Translations under genes and position numbers: made by a program
In this document: positions 14,674 to 26,600 of the stretch, in pieces
How the letters are laid out: each line of letters opens with the position of its first letter
Numbering within the stretch: the stretch's first letter is position 1
Notes under the pieces: generated by a model
What the model was told of the DNA's origin: nothing
What the model saw: only the letters and a program-made list of their open reading frames with translations
The model's database searches: none
DNA from: Henckelia pumila
Lineage: Eukaryota > Streptophyta > Magnoliopsida > Lamiales > Gesneriaceae
Direction of reading: 5' to 3'
NCBI RefSeq assembly: GCF_033568475.1
Contig: NW_027331831.1
Location: 6,882,001-6,946,000 of the forward strand
DNA: 64,000 bases

Positions 14674-16149
14674 AAAATGAGTTATTTGCGTCAAATACGT
14701 TGTAAAATATTAAAAAATGCATAATTTTTTTTTTGTGAAATTTTAATAGACATCTTAAACTTTGACCTTTTAAAAAATTAGCACACTCACCCCTTCAGAT
14801 GAGTGATTGTTGCGCACGCGCTCGTCATGCAACTGGGCAAATACCCCTGTGAAATACTAAAAATGCATATTTGACCCCTGCGAAAATAATTTTTAAATTT
14901 ATTCAACAAATAATACACAATTTTTATTAAAATCTAATTATAAAATATTTAGCAAACACTTTTCGTTTTATTAATTTTATTTTTAATTTTAAATTTATTA
15001 TAATTATATAATTATTTTCTAAAAAATATTATTATTTTATCTTGTTATCATTATTTTATTAAACTTTCTTTTTGTTTCCAACTTCATAATTAAAAATGCA
15101 TTCATAAACGATATTTAAATATCTAAAAGTACCAAAATATTAAATCAAAATGATTATTTCATGCATATTATTTCAATTTAGAATTATAGATTTTTGAACC
15201 AAAATCTAAAATTTTTAAAATCCATTCAAGAATTTGCATTAAATAATAATATACAATATTTATTAAGATCTAATTATAAAATATTTTTCAAAATTTTTAA
15301 TTTTATTTATTTTTATTTTTTATTTTAAATTTATAATTTTTAATTAATTTATTTTTAAAAAAATTATTACTTTATCTCATTATCATTATTTTATCAAATC
15401 ACTTCGTGTTTTCAACTTCTTCATTAAACATGATTCATAAATAAGGATTTAAATATCTAAAAATACCAAAATATTGAACCAAATGATAAGTTCATGAATG
15501 TTACTTTTTCGATTTAGAATTATATAAGAATGTTATTTTTTATTATTATTTATCACAAATTGTGCAATGCATATTCTCGAAAAATTTAAATTTTGGTTAA
15601 ATAATATATAGTTCTAAATGAAAAAAGCAATATGTTTGAGCTTATCGGTTTAGTTCAATATTTTGGTACTTGAAATTATTTAAATACTTGTTTATGAATG
15701 CATGTTTAATGGAAAAGTTGGAAACAAGAATAAAATTTAATATAATAATGATAACAAGATAAAATAATTATATTTTTTAGAAAATAGTTATATAATCATA
15801 ATAAATTAAAAATTAAAAATAAAATTAATAAACGAAAAGTGTTTGCTAAATATTTTATAATTAGATTTTAATAAAAATTGTGTATTATGGGTTGAATAGA
15901 TTTAAAAATTATTTTCACAGGAGTCAAATATGTATTTTTAATATTTTATAGGGGTATTTGGTGCAAACAAAATATCAAAATCTTTGCCCAGTCGCATGAG
16001 GGGCGCTTGCGCAACAATCACTCATCTGAAGAGGCGAGTGTGCTAATTTTTTAAAATGTTAGAGTTGAAGATGCCTATTAAAATTTCAGAGGGGAAAAAT
16101 ATGTATTTTCAATATTTCACAGGGGTGTTTGGTGCAAATAACTCATTTT
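14674..16149. mobile_element. Large foldback element (about 1.5 kb, long terminal inverted repeats)
   Basis: The ends are AAAATGAGTTATTTGC (14674) and its complement GCAAATAACTCATTTT (ends 16149). The inverted arms can be followed inward for roughly 450-500 bp each, with moderate divergence. The core carries a direct duplication of arm sequence (near 14896-15195 and 15226-15525). No coding capacity is seen. A non-autonomous Mutator-like or foldback element is the best fit. No target-site duplication was recognised because the right end directly abuts another inverted repeat. Confidence 0.75.
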
Positions 16150-16151
16150 GA

Positions 16152-16864
16152 TACACAAACTATTGGTAAAATGTCAAATTGGTACATGAACTATTGAAAA
16201 TGGTTTAATTGGTGCATAATCAACTTAAAAAGTTAATTTTACCCTTCACCTACATTATTTTAAATTTTAATATTTTTGTTAAATTAAAATGGTACACAAT
16301 TTATTTTATTAATACAATTATAAACATAAATTTATATTTATTTAAATTTTATATTATAGAAAAGAGATCGTACTCATTGTACGAAACATTGTAAATATTA
16401 ATTAATACAAACATATACATACACACATATATATAACAATTGATAAATTATATATTCAAAAATAATATATATTAAAAATATATAATAAAAGATATATATT
16501 TTTTGTTTATCTATGTTATAATATTATTCTTTATATTAATCAAACTAAAAAATATATATGTGTGTGTCTTTCATTTATAATCTATAAATGTTACGTTAAA
16601 TATTTTTTCGTATAATGATATATAATATTCTTTTTATAGTATAGTAATTAGTAAATATGAATTTATATTTATAATTTTAATTAATATATTAATTTAAAAG
16701 ACAAAAATATGCATGTAGTTCAATTAATCAATTTAATAAAAATATTCAATTTTAAAAAAATTAAAGTAAAGGGCAAAATTGACTTTTGAGTTTGATCATA
16801 TACCAATTAAACCATTTTCAATAGTTCATGTACCAATGTGACATTTTATCAATAGTTTATGTAC
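16152..16864. mobile_element. Second foldback/MITE element abutting the first
   Basis: About 0.7 kb with terminal inverted repeats of roughly 75 bp. The left arm reads TACACAAACTATTGG and then AATTGGTACATGAACTATTG. The right arm carries the complement, ending CAATAGTTTATGTAC. The interior is very AT-rich with no credible open frame. The family is not identified. Confidence 0.7.
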
Positions 16865-18134
16865 AAAAATAATTTTTACTCTTATTTTATTTTAAAAATT
16901 TTAACAACTCGAATTTCACATTGAATAAAAAACATAGAACTTGCTATGAAAAAAGATAAAGCTCGTGTATAACCATCTATGTAATCCTGTTTAAGTAATT
17001 ACCATTTAGTAATGCAGCGTGATTTTAAACTAATGTTTAATAATTAATTCAATATATTAAAATAAACAACTTGATTCAATCCAATTAATAATTAACTAAT
17101 TATATCTTAACAAAATAGTATAATCCCACATGTTAGAATATTAATAAAAAAAAAATTTGGATCAAATATTCAATGATCATTTTCATTTTTTTTTCTTTTT
17201 ATCCCAATTTTAAACGATTCTTGATAGATTTGCTAATTGGAGTATTTTTCCCCCCAAAATACTAACACCTAATTTCTTCGAAGTTTGCCAATTATATTAA
17301 GCGGAGTTTGCCGATTAATATCCATGTAAACGTCAAACTGCTTTTGTTTTTTAAATAAAAAAACATTTTAAAAAGTCATCTTTATTTAAATATTTTTAAA
17401 ATTATAACTCCTGTGTTCAAACTCATCAAAAACTCTAATTCTCTATAATCTTATTTTTAAAAAAAACTCAGGTATCCTGGATTTTTGTCTGTCTCGATAT
17501 TCGTATTTGATAAACAACGCTCTCAGTTCAACAGAAAGCTCAAATTCTCGTTAATTTTGGAGAAAACAATTCATACGAGATGGTTTCACAAGATTGACAG
17601 ATATCTTATTCGATATTTACAATGAAAAAAACATTATTTTTATCCAAAAGTATGAGACAGTAACGTCGTCTTACGAATATAGATTCGTCGGGGAGACCTG
17701 CTCATCTTGGAGAGCGAGTAAAGCTGCTGCAACATTTTCAACGATACTCAAATCTCTCGGGCTGTAAATTATGTTTTCCCCGATGATGTAACTCTTTGAA
17801 AGATTTGGAATAGGTGAAGTGTAAGCCAAAGTAGTAAGTAGCACACATAGAAAAAGGAGAAAAAGATTCGTCCAACTGTACTACAAAAGTATTAAGCCAA
17901 GAATATGAATTTGAAATGCATCGTTTCACGTTTTGACAAAGAATATGAATCTGAAATACATCGTTTCATGTTTTGACAAAAAGCACATTGCGGATTCGCA
18001 CCATGGACAACTGCTAAAATCACCTCAATTCTCAGTGATTTGCCTTTTAAGCATAAGAAGATTAATTACATACAACACACATCTTGTAAGGAATACTAGG
18101 AGTAATACCAGAAATCTTTGTCGGAGAAACGGTG
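16865..18134. other. Gene-free AT-rich spacer
   Basis: Nothing coding is recognised. A 40-bp tandem duplication lies at 17901-17980 (unit starting GAATATGAAT), just beyond the 3' end of the DHHC gene and possibly within its 3' transcript. Confidence 0.6.
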
Positions 18135-20824
18135 TTACGAGCTATCGTTATCACGTGCAGTCGGAAAGCTGAGTCCATCTCTGATATGACTAGTTGCTGC
18201 AGGCCACGTCCATTTCAGCATGCTTGGTCCCAGGATCTAAAAGCACAACAAAGACGCATAGTCACACCTTGTCTATGCTTGGAAAATAGATTTTATCGAA
18301 CAAAGATGTAAAGAATTTACATTTCTGACGATTATTGAGGAAAACATGAAGCAAATATATGTATGTCGTACAAAATCCTCGATGGTGACCAAGAAAACTA
18401 CTAATACTTTTGTTTGACTCTCTCAACGTAAATGTGGATCAAAATATGGTGTTAAATTTCTTATAACATACATACAAAGAAAGATAGAGAGAGAGAGAGA
18501 CCAAAGTGATGTTTTTGTAAGCACCAACATCAAAAGGATGGCGATATGTTAGCCCCGATTTCCTTGCCAGCCATGCAGATCGTTTTCCTCCATGGTACTA
18601 AATAGAAAGTTGACCATCAGATTGCCAGTTTCAAACTAAATAATGAGAATATGGTATGAATGAAGTTAATCCAATGGTTAAGACGGAGAAGCAGAAAAAT
18701 TTGTGTAGAAGGAGCCGACTCAGTAAGCAAGACAAGTTTCATACCTCTATAGTTGTCAGATTATGAGTAATGAGGTATATATGCCAGACCAGGAGACTTC
18801 CTAGAATCAGACTTAAACCCACAGTGATCATTCCGCAAGCAACCTGAAATAAAAAATTTAATGAGATGCTGCCTAAAGAATTCTTTACAATGCAGTCCCA
18901 GAAAAAGCATCGCTTTGGAAGTGTAATCAATGAACTGTTTGTGTTCTCTGTACAAACTTAATTGAAATAATAGAGATAATGAATAGTTTACCGATGGATT
19001 TACTGAACACTCACACATAAGTTCTTCAGAGATAAGCCTGCAATGGAGTCCATATCTTTATGAAGCGTGCAACTTATGACAATGATCTAAGAATGCACAA
19101 AACATCAAAGAAAGCAAATAAAAAGAACAAAAGAGTACAAATGGAAGGGAACAGATTTTTCCTACAGCTGAATAAGTGCTGGACAAAGTTGAGTAGAAAA
19201 CTAAAGTGACGAAAGACTTGTAGTTCCTGTGGCCCACACAATTATTTATCCAGACACAGTGGTGATCCTGATTCAATGAAACGTTGGAAGATTTAATAAA
19301 ATCTGGGACGTATGAAATCACATATCCAAGTTATCCATACAAAAAATCTGTAGAAAAGCACCCACCATTCTCAGAATACATCTTCGACAGACACGGCAAT
19401 GATGAGCACGAGGAGGTTTGAAGGCAGAACACTTGTCACAGCGTCTAGAATGCAGGCCCTAAAGCCATGAATCCATGAAGTAATCTATTTTCAGAACACG
19501 TCCAAGAAAAGAAACGTATGTATGCTTAAACTTAAGAAATTGAACTTAGAGATCTGTTTGCCCACATAAAACAAAATTAGTTTCTCCAAAAATCTATAAC
19601 CTTAAGTTAACTTTAAATTACAGAAGACTTATACATTGTAATGCATACATTTTTAAATTACACATGTATTGTGGTAATGTAATACTCATGTTTGACATCA
19701 GTTAACATTGATTTCTTTAATTTGGATTACTTACAATTTCAAATTCTTGAAAGTGAAGATAAAAAAAATTATTTTGATGGAGAATATGCAAAAAGTATTT
19801 AGATAAGTTGAAACGTAATCATTTAATGATAAAAATATATACATGCATACGTGCTAAAAATTTTAGAAGATATCGGTTCACATATAGCTAAACAAACATT
19901 ATGGTCATTTAAAATAACATATCATATACCATGATATAAACTACCAGAGCATTTATAACAAATAAATGGCCACAAAACACAAGTATTTTTCGAAAGGGCC
20001 AAAATGTTATGTGCACATTATAGCATTCAACTTCATTAATGCTATACTTGATTATAGAATCAAAATTACGCCCGTGAAGAAGAATAGGAAAAGTGGAGAC
20101 AAGGAAAAATGGCACACTCAATACATCTGGATTGGGGAGAAATTAAGATGCAAGAGATTTCAAACGACAATGGTTAGGAGTGCATTTCAAGTCCAACAAA
20201 TTTACAGGTAAAATCCAGTGTGCTAAAATATTGGATTTCAACTACTCATTTCCCCTTTTTGTCCAAAGAATCAAAGTGGCCTTGGGTCCCAAACCCACTC
20301 CAAAAATTGCACGCTAATATAATTGTTTATGTACCCACAATCCCAATACACACCGCACCCAATTCAGGACTTTCACAAATACATCAAAACTTTCAATCAA
20401 CTGAATACTAAGTTAATCAGAAATTCTAAAGCATAAAGGAAATAAAATAACATCAAAACGACACGGGTTTCATCATGATTTCTTATTTTCACAAAAAACA
20501 AAACAAAACAAAAAAAGCCTCTACAAAACGGAGAAAGATTTCAAGACTCACACTTTTATTGAATTCTTGATCCGGGACTTGATTTTCCTCAACATCGGGG
20601 ATGAAACCAGATGGGACTCCACCAGGGTCCGTGAGAACACAGAAAATGAAGGAAAAAAGGCAAAGAGCGGCCGAGAAAGTGAAGATCAAGGCGTGTAGCA
20701 AACCAGATGAGCTCCATAACCCCAACCATTCTCGAACAATTACAAATATTGTCACATAATAAACAAAACCCGTCAAAGAAAATACTGATAAAATTGGGAG
20801 TGACGCAAATCTTTTGAGTTTCAT
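18135..20824 (-). CDS. Protein S-acyltransferase, DHHC family (PAT15/PAT16-like)
   Basis: Membrane palmitoyltransferase that transfers palmitate to cysteines of target proteins. Exons (minus): 20552-20824, 19366-19458, 19166-19267, 19015-19086, 18745-18843, 18502-18597 and 18135-18236, giving 277 residues. All phases are consistent. Two hydrophobic N-terminal segments are followed by a TDPGGVPSGFIPD stretch (the DPG motif). The cysteine-rich domain then reads RRCDKCSAFKPPRAHHCRVC, followed by DHHCVWINNCVGHRNY with the catalytic DHHC at residues 123-126. A third and fourth membrane span follow, then the TTxE motif (THNLTTIE) and a conserved C-terminal YHGGKRSAWLA tract. I chose the Met at 20824 (MKLKRFASLPILSVF), which matches the start of PAT15/16 relatives; upstream in-frame codons run through a low-complexity stretch. 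The family is certain; the subgroup comes from memory of the motif context. Confidence 0.93.
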
Positions 20825-21309
20825 TTTTCTGACTACGTGTAACAGGAACACAGCCGCAGGTGAGATCTCATCTTCCTTCCCAAAAAAAAAATAAATAAAT
20901 ATAATAATTTTGTAAATGTCAAATTTCTCCAGTGACATCAAGTAATCAACTACTATGAGTCAGAAAAACCCTGTTAGATTGCGAATCATATCAGCATTAA
21001 CAATGTGTTTGAATGTCTAAAAACTAGGATTTTGAATTGAAATTGGAATTAAATTTTAAATCTATGAAATTGAAATTTCATTTTGGTATTTGAAAAAAAG
21101 TTAAAATATATTTTGGAATTTAATAGTATAAAATTTGAATAAATTATATTTTGTAAAAAAAATTATAAAGAAAATTTAAAATTTATAAGTAAAGTATATA
21201 AAATCTCGTCTTGCCAAACACTAAAACGATATTTTCAATTCTAAATTTCGTCTAATTCCGCGGATCCAAACATAATATAATGCACCAAATCTCATCCGAA
21301 CAAAAAACA

Positions 21310-21480
21310 GTGTTTTGTGTTAGTTGAAAGGAGAGATGGTTTGCATCTCCCGACAAGGACGGGACAGCCTTCGGGCTTTCAAAGCTCTTGTTGAGCATGA
21401 GTTCGAAACCTGAGGAGGAGACAGGGAGGAGAGATATTGAGATGAATCATTTTTAAAAAAATTAAAAAAAATAAATAACT
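21310..21480 (+). repeat. SINE-like tRNA-derived stretch
   Basis: A B-box-like GTTCGAAACC sits at 21401-21410. About 90 bp upstream begins a G/C-richer tract unlike its AT-rich surroundings, and an A-rich tail follows. A similar end (GTTCGAGTCC followed by CTCCCCCGTCTCC) occurs at 60845, consistent with a dispersed SINE family. It is not a tRNA gene, because no cloverleaf can be drawn. Confidence 0.4.
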
Positions 21481-22560
21481 ATTACGAGTCTCTATGACTT
21501 TTTTTTCATATTAAAAAAAAAAACTATCATGACGTTCCTTTTCTTTTTAGCTGACTATTATTACATTCAAACGTAATAAATTGGGGGTAGTGTTAATACA
21601 TTGTCATCCTCGACAAATCCGTAACCTGTATTAAACAATGTGCGCTGTGTATCTTTTGAAAAATTAGATTTTTTTGGTTCTATTTTTAATTTTAGTTGCT
21701 AACTTTTTTTAGTTTTAAGTTTAGTTATTTTTTTGATGTGTCACAAATGCGGCACTGCCATGTGTAGTGTCATATCAGCAGAGTGTCAGCATTTTTCATG
21801 AAAAAAGATTAACAAAAATATATAAAAAATCGAAAGATACATTACCAAAATCCGATTTCGGTAAGACTTGATCTGAATCGTAGTTCAAATTCAAGTTGGT
21901 TCAGTAAGACTAAAATTTGATAATGTAAAATAACAAATAGCAAAGTTGCACCTACAAGATCAAAATATAATTTTCTCAACTTCAAGCACGAAATGGATAT
22001 TTAAATATGCAGTTCCACGGATTAAGCTCATAAAAAAATTATTTTAAAAAAAAGAAATTATGTAATATATTGAAAATATAGAGAACCCTTCAAGGTAGAA
22101 GCAATAATTATTATAGTTCTTCTTTTCTTTTTTTTTTTTTGGGATCAAATATATGGGTCGGTCTATGCTGGCAGACGGGTACTACCATGTTGATGAAAAG
22201 ATCGGATCCGTTCGATTGTCCTTCGGGGGCACCAGGCCAAATATAGATTGGATCGATAATGCATATTTAATACGGAGTAAATATATTGTGAAACGTTTTA
22301 CACTTTTATGTCTATTGGACGAGTCGACCCAATCAACATTACGATAACAAGTAATACTTTCAATATAAAAAATAATATTTTTTCATGAGAGAACAACGCA
22401 TAGAAATTTTTGTATTTAATCAAATTCCACGTATTTGAACCGTGGTCATTAGATCTGCGGTAAAAACAATACTTGAACTATTGGATGATCTCGTTAACCC
22501 GTAAGATAGCAAAGTTTCGATCTCTTTCTCACAGCGTGGGAAATTGTAAAGTCCAGTGCA

Positions 22561-22591
22561 AATTGGGCCTACTCAATACATAGGCCCAATT
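22561..22591. promoter_or_regulatory. Palindromic GGCCCA (site II / TCP-type) motif
   Basis: Perfect 11-bp inverted arms AATTGGGCCTA and TAGGCCCAATT are separated by 9 bases. TGGGCC/GGCCCA motifs are bound by TCP factors in promoters of plant growth genes. No gene start was found close by, so the role is unknown. Confidence 0.3.
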
Positions 22592-23692
22592 TTAGGAACA
22601 AGTAAGTCTGCGAGTCCATATATAGTATAACATTGGTCTATAATAACATTCATTTCTTCGCTATTTTTTTCCTGGTCTTTTAATCATTTTATTTATTAAT
22701 TTGTTTATTTCTCATTTCTCCTGATTTTGCGTTTTTGGAGAAACATAAAAATTTATAATTTTAATTTTAAACTAGATTCAAAAAAAATTCTAAACAACTA
22801 ATTGATTTATTGCACTTGCTAATCTATTTCAATTTCAATACCGCAAACATATATTTAAACCTAATTTATTATTAGCATACTAGCGATTTAGGCACATTCA
22901 ATGTATGTGCGACGTAATACATGAATATTTATGTATAGGCATGAGAACATCTCTCTTCACATAATTCGAAAAGAAAAGAAGTTAATTGAAAAGGAGAAAA
23001 AAAGTGTTAATTGGAAATGACAGAAAAAAGTGGGTGAGTGGAGGTGCATTTTGAGGTTAGGAAAACCAGACCAAAACACCATTCAGTTTTTATGTGGTGC
23101 TTAAACTTAATAAATAGTAAAAAAAATATTAGTGCAGGAAAATAATATAAATTATTCATAATTCATCATCCAAAATTTTCAATTTATTGAATATATAAAC
23201 CAAATTAATTAGCATATTAAACCATGATGACAATATGGAGAAGCTTAAAAAGATTTAGTATAATTACTGAAATATTAAATGATATTGAAATTGACGGGGT
23301 TTTTTTTTTTATATATAAAAGCATATATAATAATTAAAATGGATATGGCATTATTATCACATCAATTGTGTTTTTTAATAATTGGAAAAAAAAAATTAAT
23401 AATAATCTACACTGTTATGAATGCATGCATATAAACTAAGGACTTCAACTAGTGCAAAACAAAGGTACGGGATTACCCTAGTAGTGTTGCACTGTGTAGC
23501 ATAGCAATTACCCGAAGAATGATTGTACAATCATATTGCCGGTCTTCATCACAATTTAATTACCATGCAAACATAATATCGAGAAAATTCATTGGATGTT
23601 TAGTGGAAAAGCTATAAATATAGCTCAATCAACAAATTTGAAGCTTGTGTAAGCTTCAAATGGATTGTTCATGATGTCAAATACAGCATATT

Positions 23693-26600
23693 TCACATAC
23701 CATTTTCTGCTCTAGATTCTTTCTGCGTCTGTAGAATAGATGGAAGAGGCGCGATGACTTCAATAACCTTCAAAATGAAAATAGATATGTTTAAAACTCC
23801 GGTGCGATCAAAGCTTCTAGTCCATGAAATTGCATTCAGAAAACCAGCCGTTCTTGGTTTTGGTCTAGGATTTAACAACTTGATGCATTTTGGCGTGAGT
23901 GAAATGTATCAGTTTGAGAAACTAGGCATAAAATGTGAAATTTCCTAATTGCAAATGGCGGTTAATCTTACATTCTTACTCATAGTACTCCCATAGCGTC
24001 TGGCCCCTGATCCAGGCCACAGAGAGTATAGCTTTACATAAGTTTCAATGCGACATAGACAATTCCATGAGTTGACCAAACTCTTACAGCAGTATATACT
24101 GTCCTAAATTAAATGACGAAAGTATCCGTTTTTCGGATGCCAATATGTAATGTTTTTTTTGAAGAGTAGGTTGCTGGTCGATGGTTGTTTAGGTGGGTTA
24201 CTGACCGCAATGCATAATTTTTTAACGAGAAATTTAATTGATTCTCATCCAACTCTTAAAGCTGAGAAGTGCTTTCTAAAAGCTCTCCCAAACACTACCT
24301 TTATGTAACATGAAAAGAATTCACCGAAGTCCATTCAGCAAAGTATGTGAAAGAATAATGTGTGAACTAATATGTGTACACACCTCGTTTGTCACTGGAT
24401 GTGAAAAAACTACACGATGTGCATGCAGACGGTACCCACAGTCTCCAGGTACAGGTTTCTCAGGTCTCTGGTAACCTCTAAAAGAAGAAGCGTGGTGAAT
24501 TAACTAAGTAAGCAAATCAACATGGGAAAACATAAGAAAAATATAAAGATGAAGTTTATTAAAAAAACACATCTTGCTTCAACCATAAATTTTGTGTTTG
24601 ATTCAATAATCAGTTGAGCCCTTCGCACCACTCAATTTTTTTATCATCCCGATGTGTTCAACTTCAACATAATGGATTATCACAACTTAAGAATATCATT
24701 CCGGATAATCATAATCATTAACAGGATTCAGGATCATTAAAGGAAACAGGTAGGATGAAAGAAATTTAGGATTACTCTATATACCCGTCTTGAGCAAAAC
24801 ACTCGTCTGCAATTTCATGATTGACACATTTTGGCTGCCCACCTGTACAATAAAGAGGATCACCTATAAAGCAATGAAAAGTAGATGTCAGATCATCTTG
24901 ACTCTTACAAGTCACAAACAAATAAATATTTTTGAATGTCAACAGGTATAGAAATTTCAATGTACAAAAGTGAACTTAAAATTTAGAGGCATATATGGTC
25001 CTTGAAGATTACGACCATCGTCGAGTAAGATGTATGTACAGAAAAATCTCACATTCAATGGTTGTGGATATCAGATCTTTGTAAGTATTGTTCGTTTCCA
25101 GTTGCTGAACATTTAGTAGGTGTATGTTTACAGTGATGATTTTATTTATTGCTTCCTTTCAATTATCTGTTCTACAAGCGACTACCTTTATATAGTCGAA
25201 TTCGAATTTTGTTTCTCTTAAAGCAGTTCAAAATTCTTTAAATTTTGTGTCCAGAGGAAACACATTAATCCAAAAACAATATTGTACTGCAGCTACCAAT
25301 TGTTAGTTGCTCACAATTACTAGAGGAAACGGCATCGGCGTGTAGGGAAAAAAGCTAAAAACATTCAAAGTTCTGCCAAAACACAGCATAGTGTTCCATT
25401 AATCAGCAAGAAGGTCGAAAAATTGTAAACAAAGGACAGAGTGATGTTGAAACAAACAACATGACTTTTGAAGTATAAAGATTGAGAAGTGAGATTCCCA
25501 TAAAAATAATTACTAGGAACAAAATCCAGTTCTTATGAAAAGTATGATTGTCGATTAAGGACACAACGAGAGCCGCCTTTTGTGTGCAAGTAAACACCAT
25601 TGTTGAATGAATGAAACTTAAATGAGCTTTTATTATTAATTCTACACCCCTTCGAGGATGTGAGATGTTTGTCAGTTTGTGAAACAAAACATAGAACCTA
25701 TTTCAAATATACCTATCAGTGGATGCCCAATGTAAGAGAGATGAATGCGAATTTGGTGTGGCCTTCCCGATTGAATTTCAACCTTTCAACAGAGGAGATA
25801 AAAAGAAGGTAAATTCTTTATAATATTTAATGTATGGTCAAGGAACATAAAGGTTAATCAATCTTCAATGTCATGAAATCTAAGTTAACAGGCAGTTTAC
25901 CATTGAGATAAAATGAAATGAAAAAAACGATCATTGCAGTAACATATCCTAGGAAGGTTTCATTGTTCTTCTCCTATTACAAAATTATAAAATATTTAGA
26001 TGTGCATCTCTCATTATAACGTCACTAGGAATGATGGAACCACAAACTCCACTGAGAAATCACAAACACTATTATTTATTGCATAGCATTTAAACATGGA
26101 AATTGATTACGAACTTTTATTCACCAAGCCACAAATCCCAATGGAAAATCACTTCTATGCTATGTAGATAGTTATGAAGCACTTATAAATATAACAAATG
26201 AAGTTTCTTGAGAGAGAAAACATCAATATGTTATAAATGGCTCTTTAACATAACGTACGGTACAATAAATAGAGAAGGAAGGGAGTATGCAGGCATATAC
26301 TACTAATTAGCACACCTGAACCAATGTGGACTTGCCCGGTAAATCTCTCTCCAAAACAACTACTTTACTCAAGGCCGGTTTTCCTGGTAATTTTTGTTTT
26401 AGAGGACAAAAATATTTAGGCACAATAGACTGGTAGAAGAAAAAAGAGAAAAAAATTATATTGTTGTTGGATGAAAATCTCTAGAGAGAATTTACAAAAC
26501 CGGAAGCAGAGGCAACATATAATCCCTTCGCAACACCAGGATATTTCACAATCCCAATGGGCTGATCAATGGCGACCTGCATAGAAATAATCCAATGCAT

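Larger units (their letters stand above)
20825..23692. other. Gene-free intergenic region
   Basis: About 2.9 kb between the DHHC gene and the 3' end of the pseudouridine synthase gene. It holds AT-rich DNA, a SINE-like stretch at 21310-21480, and a GGCCCA palindrome at 22561-22591. Short open frames (for example 22153-22347) show no family resemblance. The stretch just upstream of 20824 should contain the DHHC promoter. Confidence 0.5.

Noticed and set aside
20825-20941. 39-codon N-terminal extension of the DHHC protein
   Set aside because: It is hydrophobic low-complexity sequence; relatives begin at the MKLKRF-like Met (20824).
21000-21285. Possible MITE suggested by loosely complementary ends around GTGTTTGAATG and GGATCCAAACAT
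   Set aside because: The arms match too poorly and no target duplication was seen.
21395-21415. tRNA-like B box (also at 40588, 60845 and an A-box-like stretch near 32583)
   Set aside because: No cloverleaf, anticodon arm or acceptor stem can be formed; these are better read as SINE remnants than tRNA genes.
22153-22347. Open frame of 64 codons (plus) in an intergenic region
   Set aside because: No family resemblance, no splice or promoter context, and AT-rich surroundings; a chance frame.
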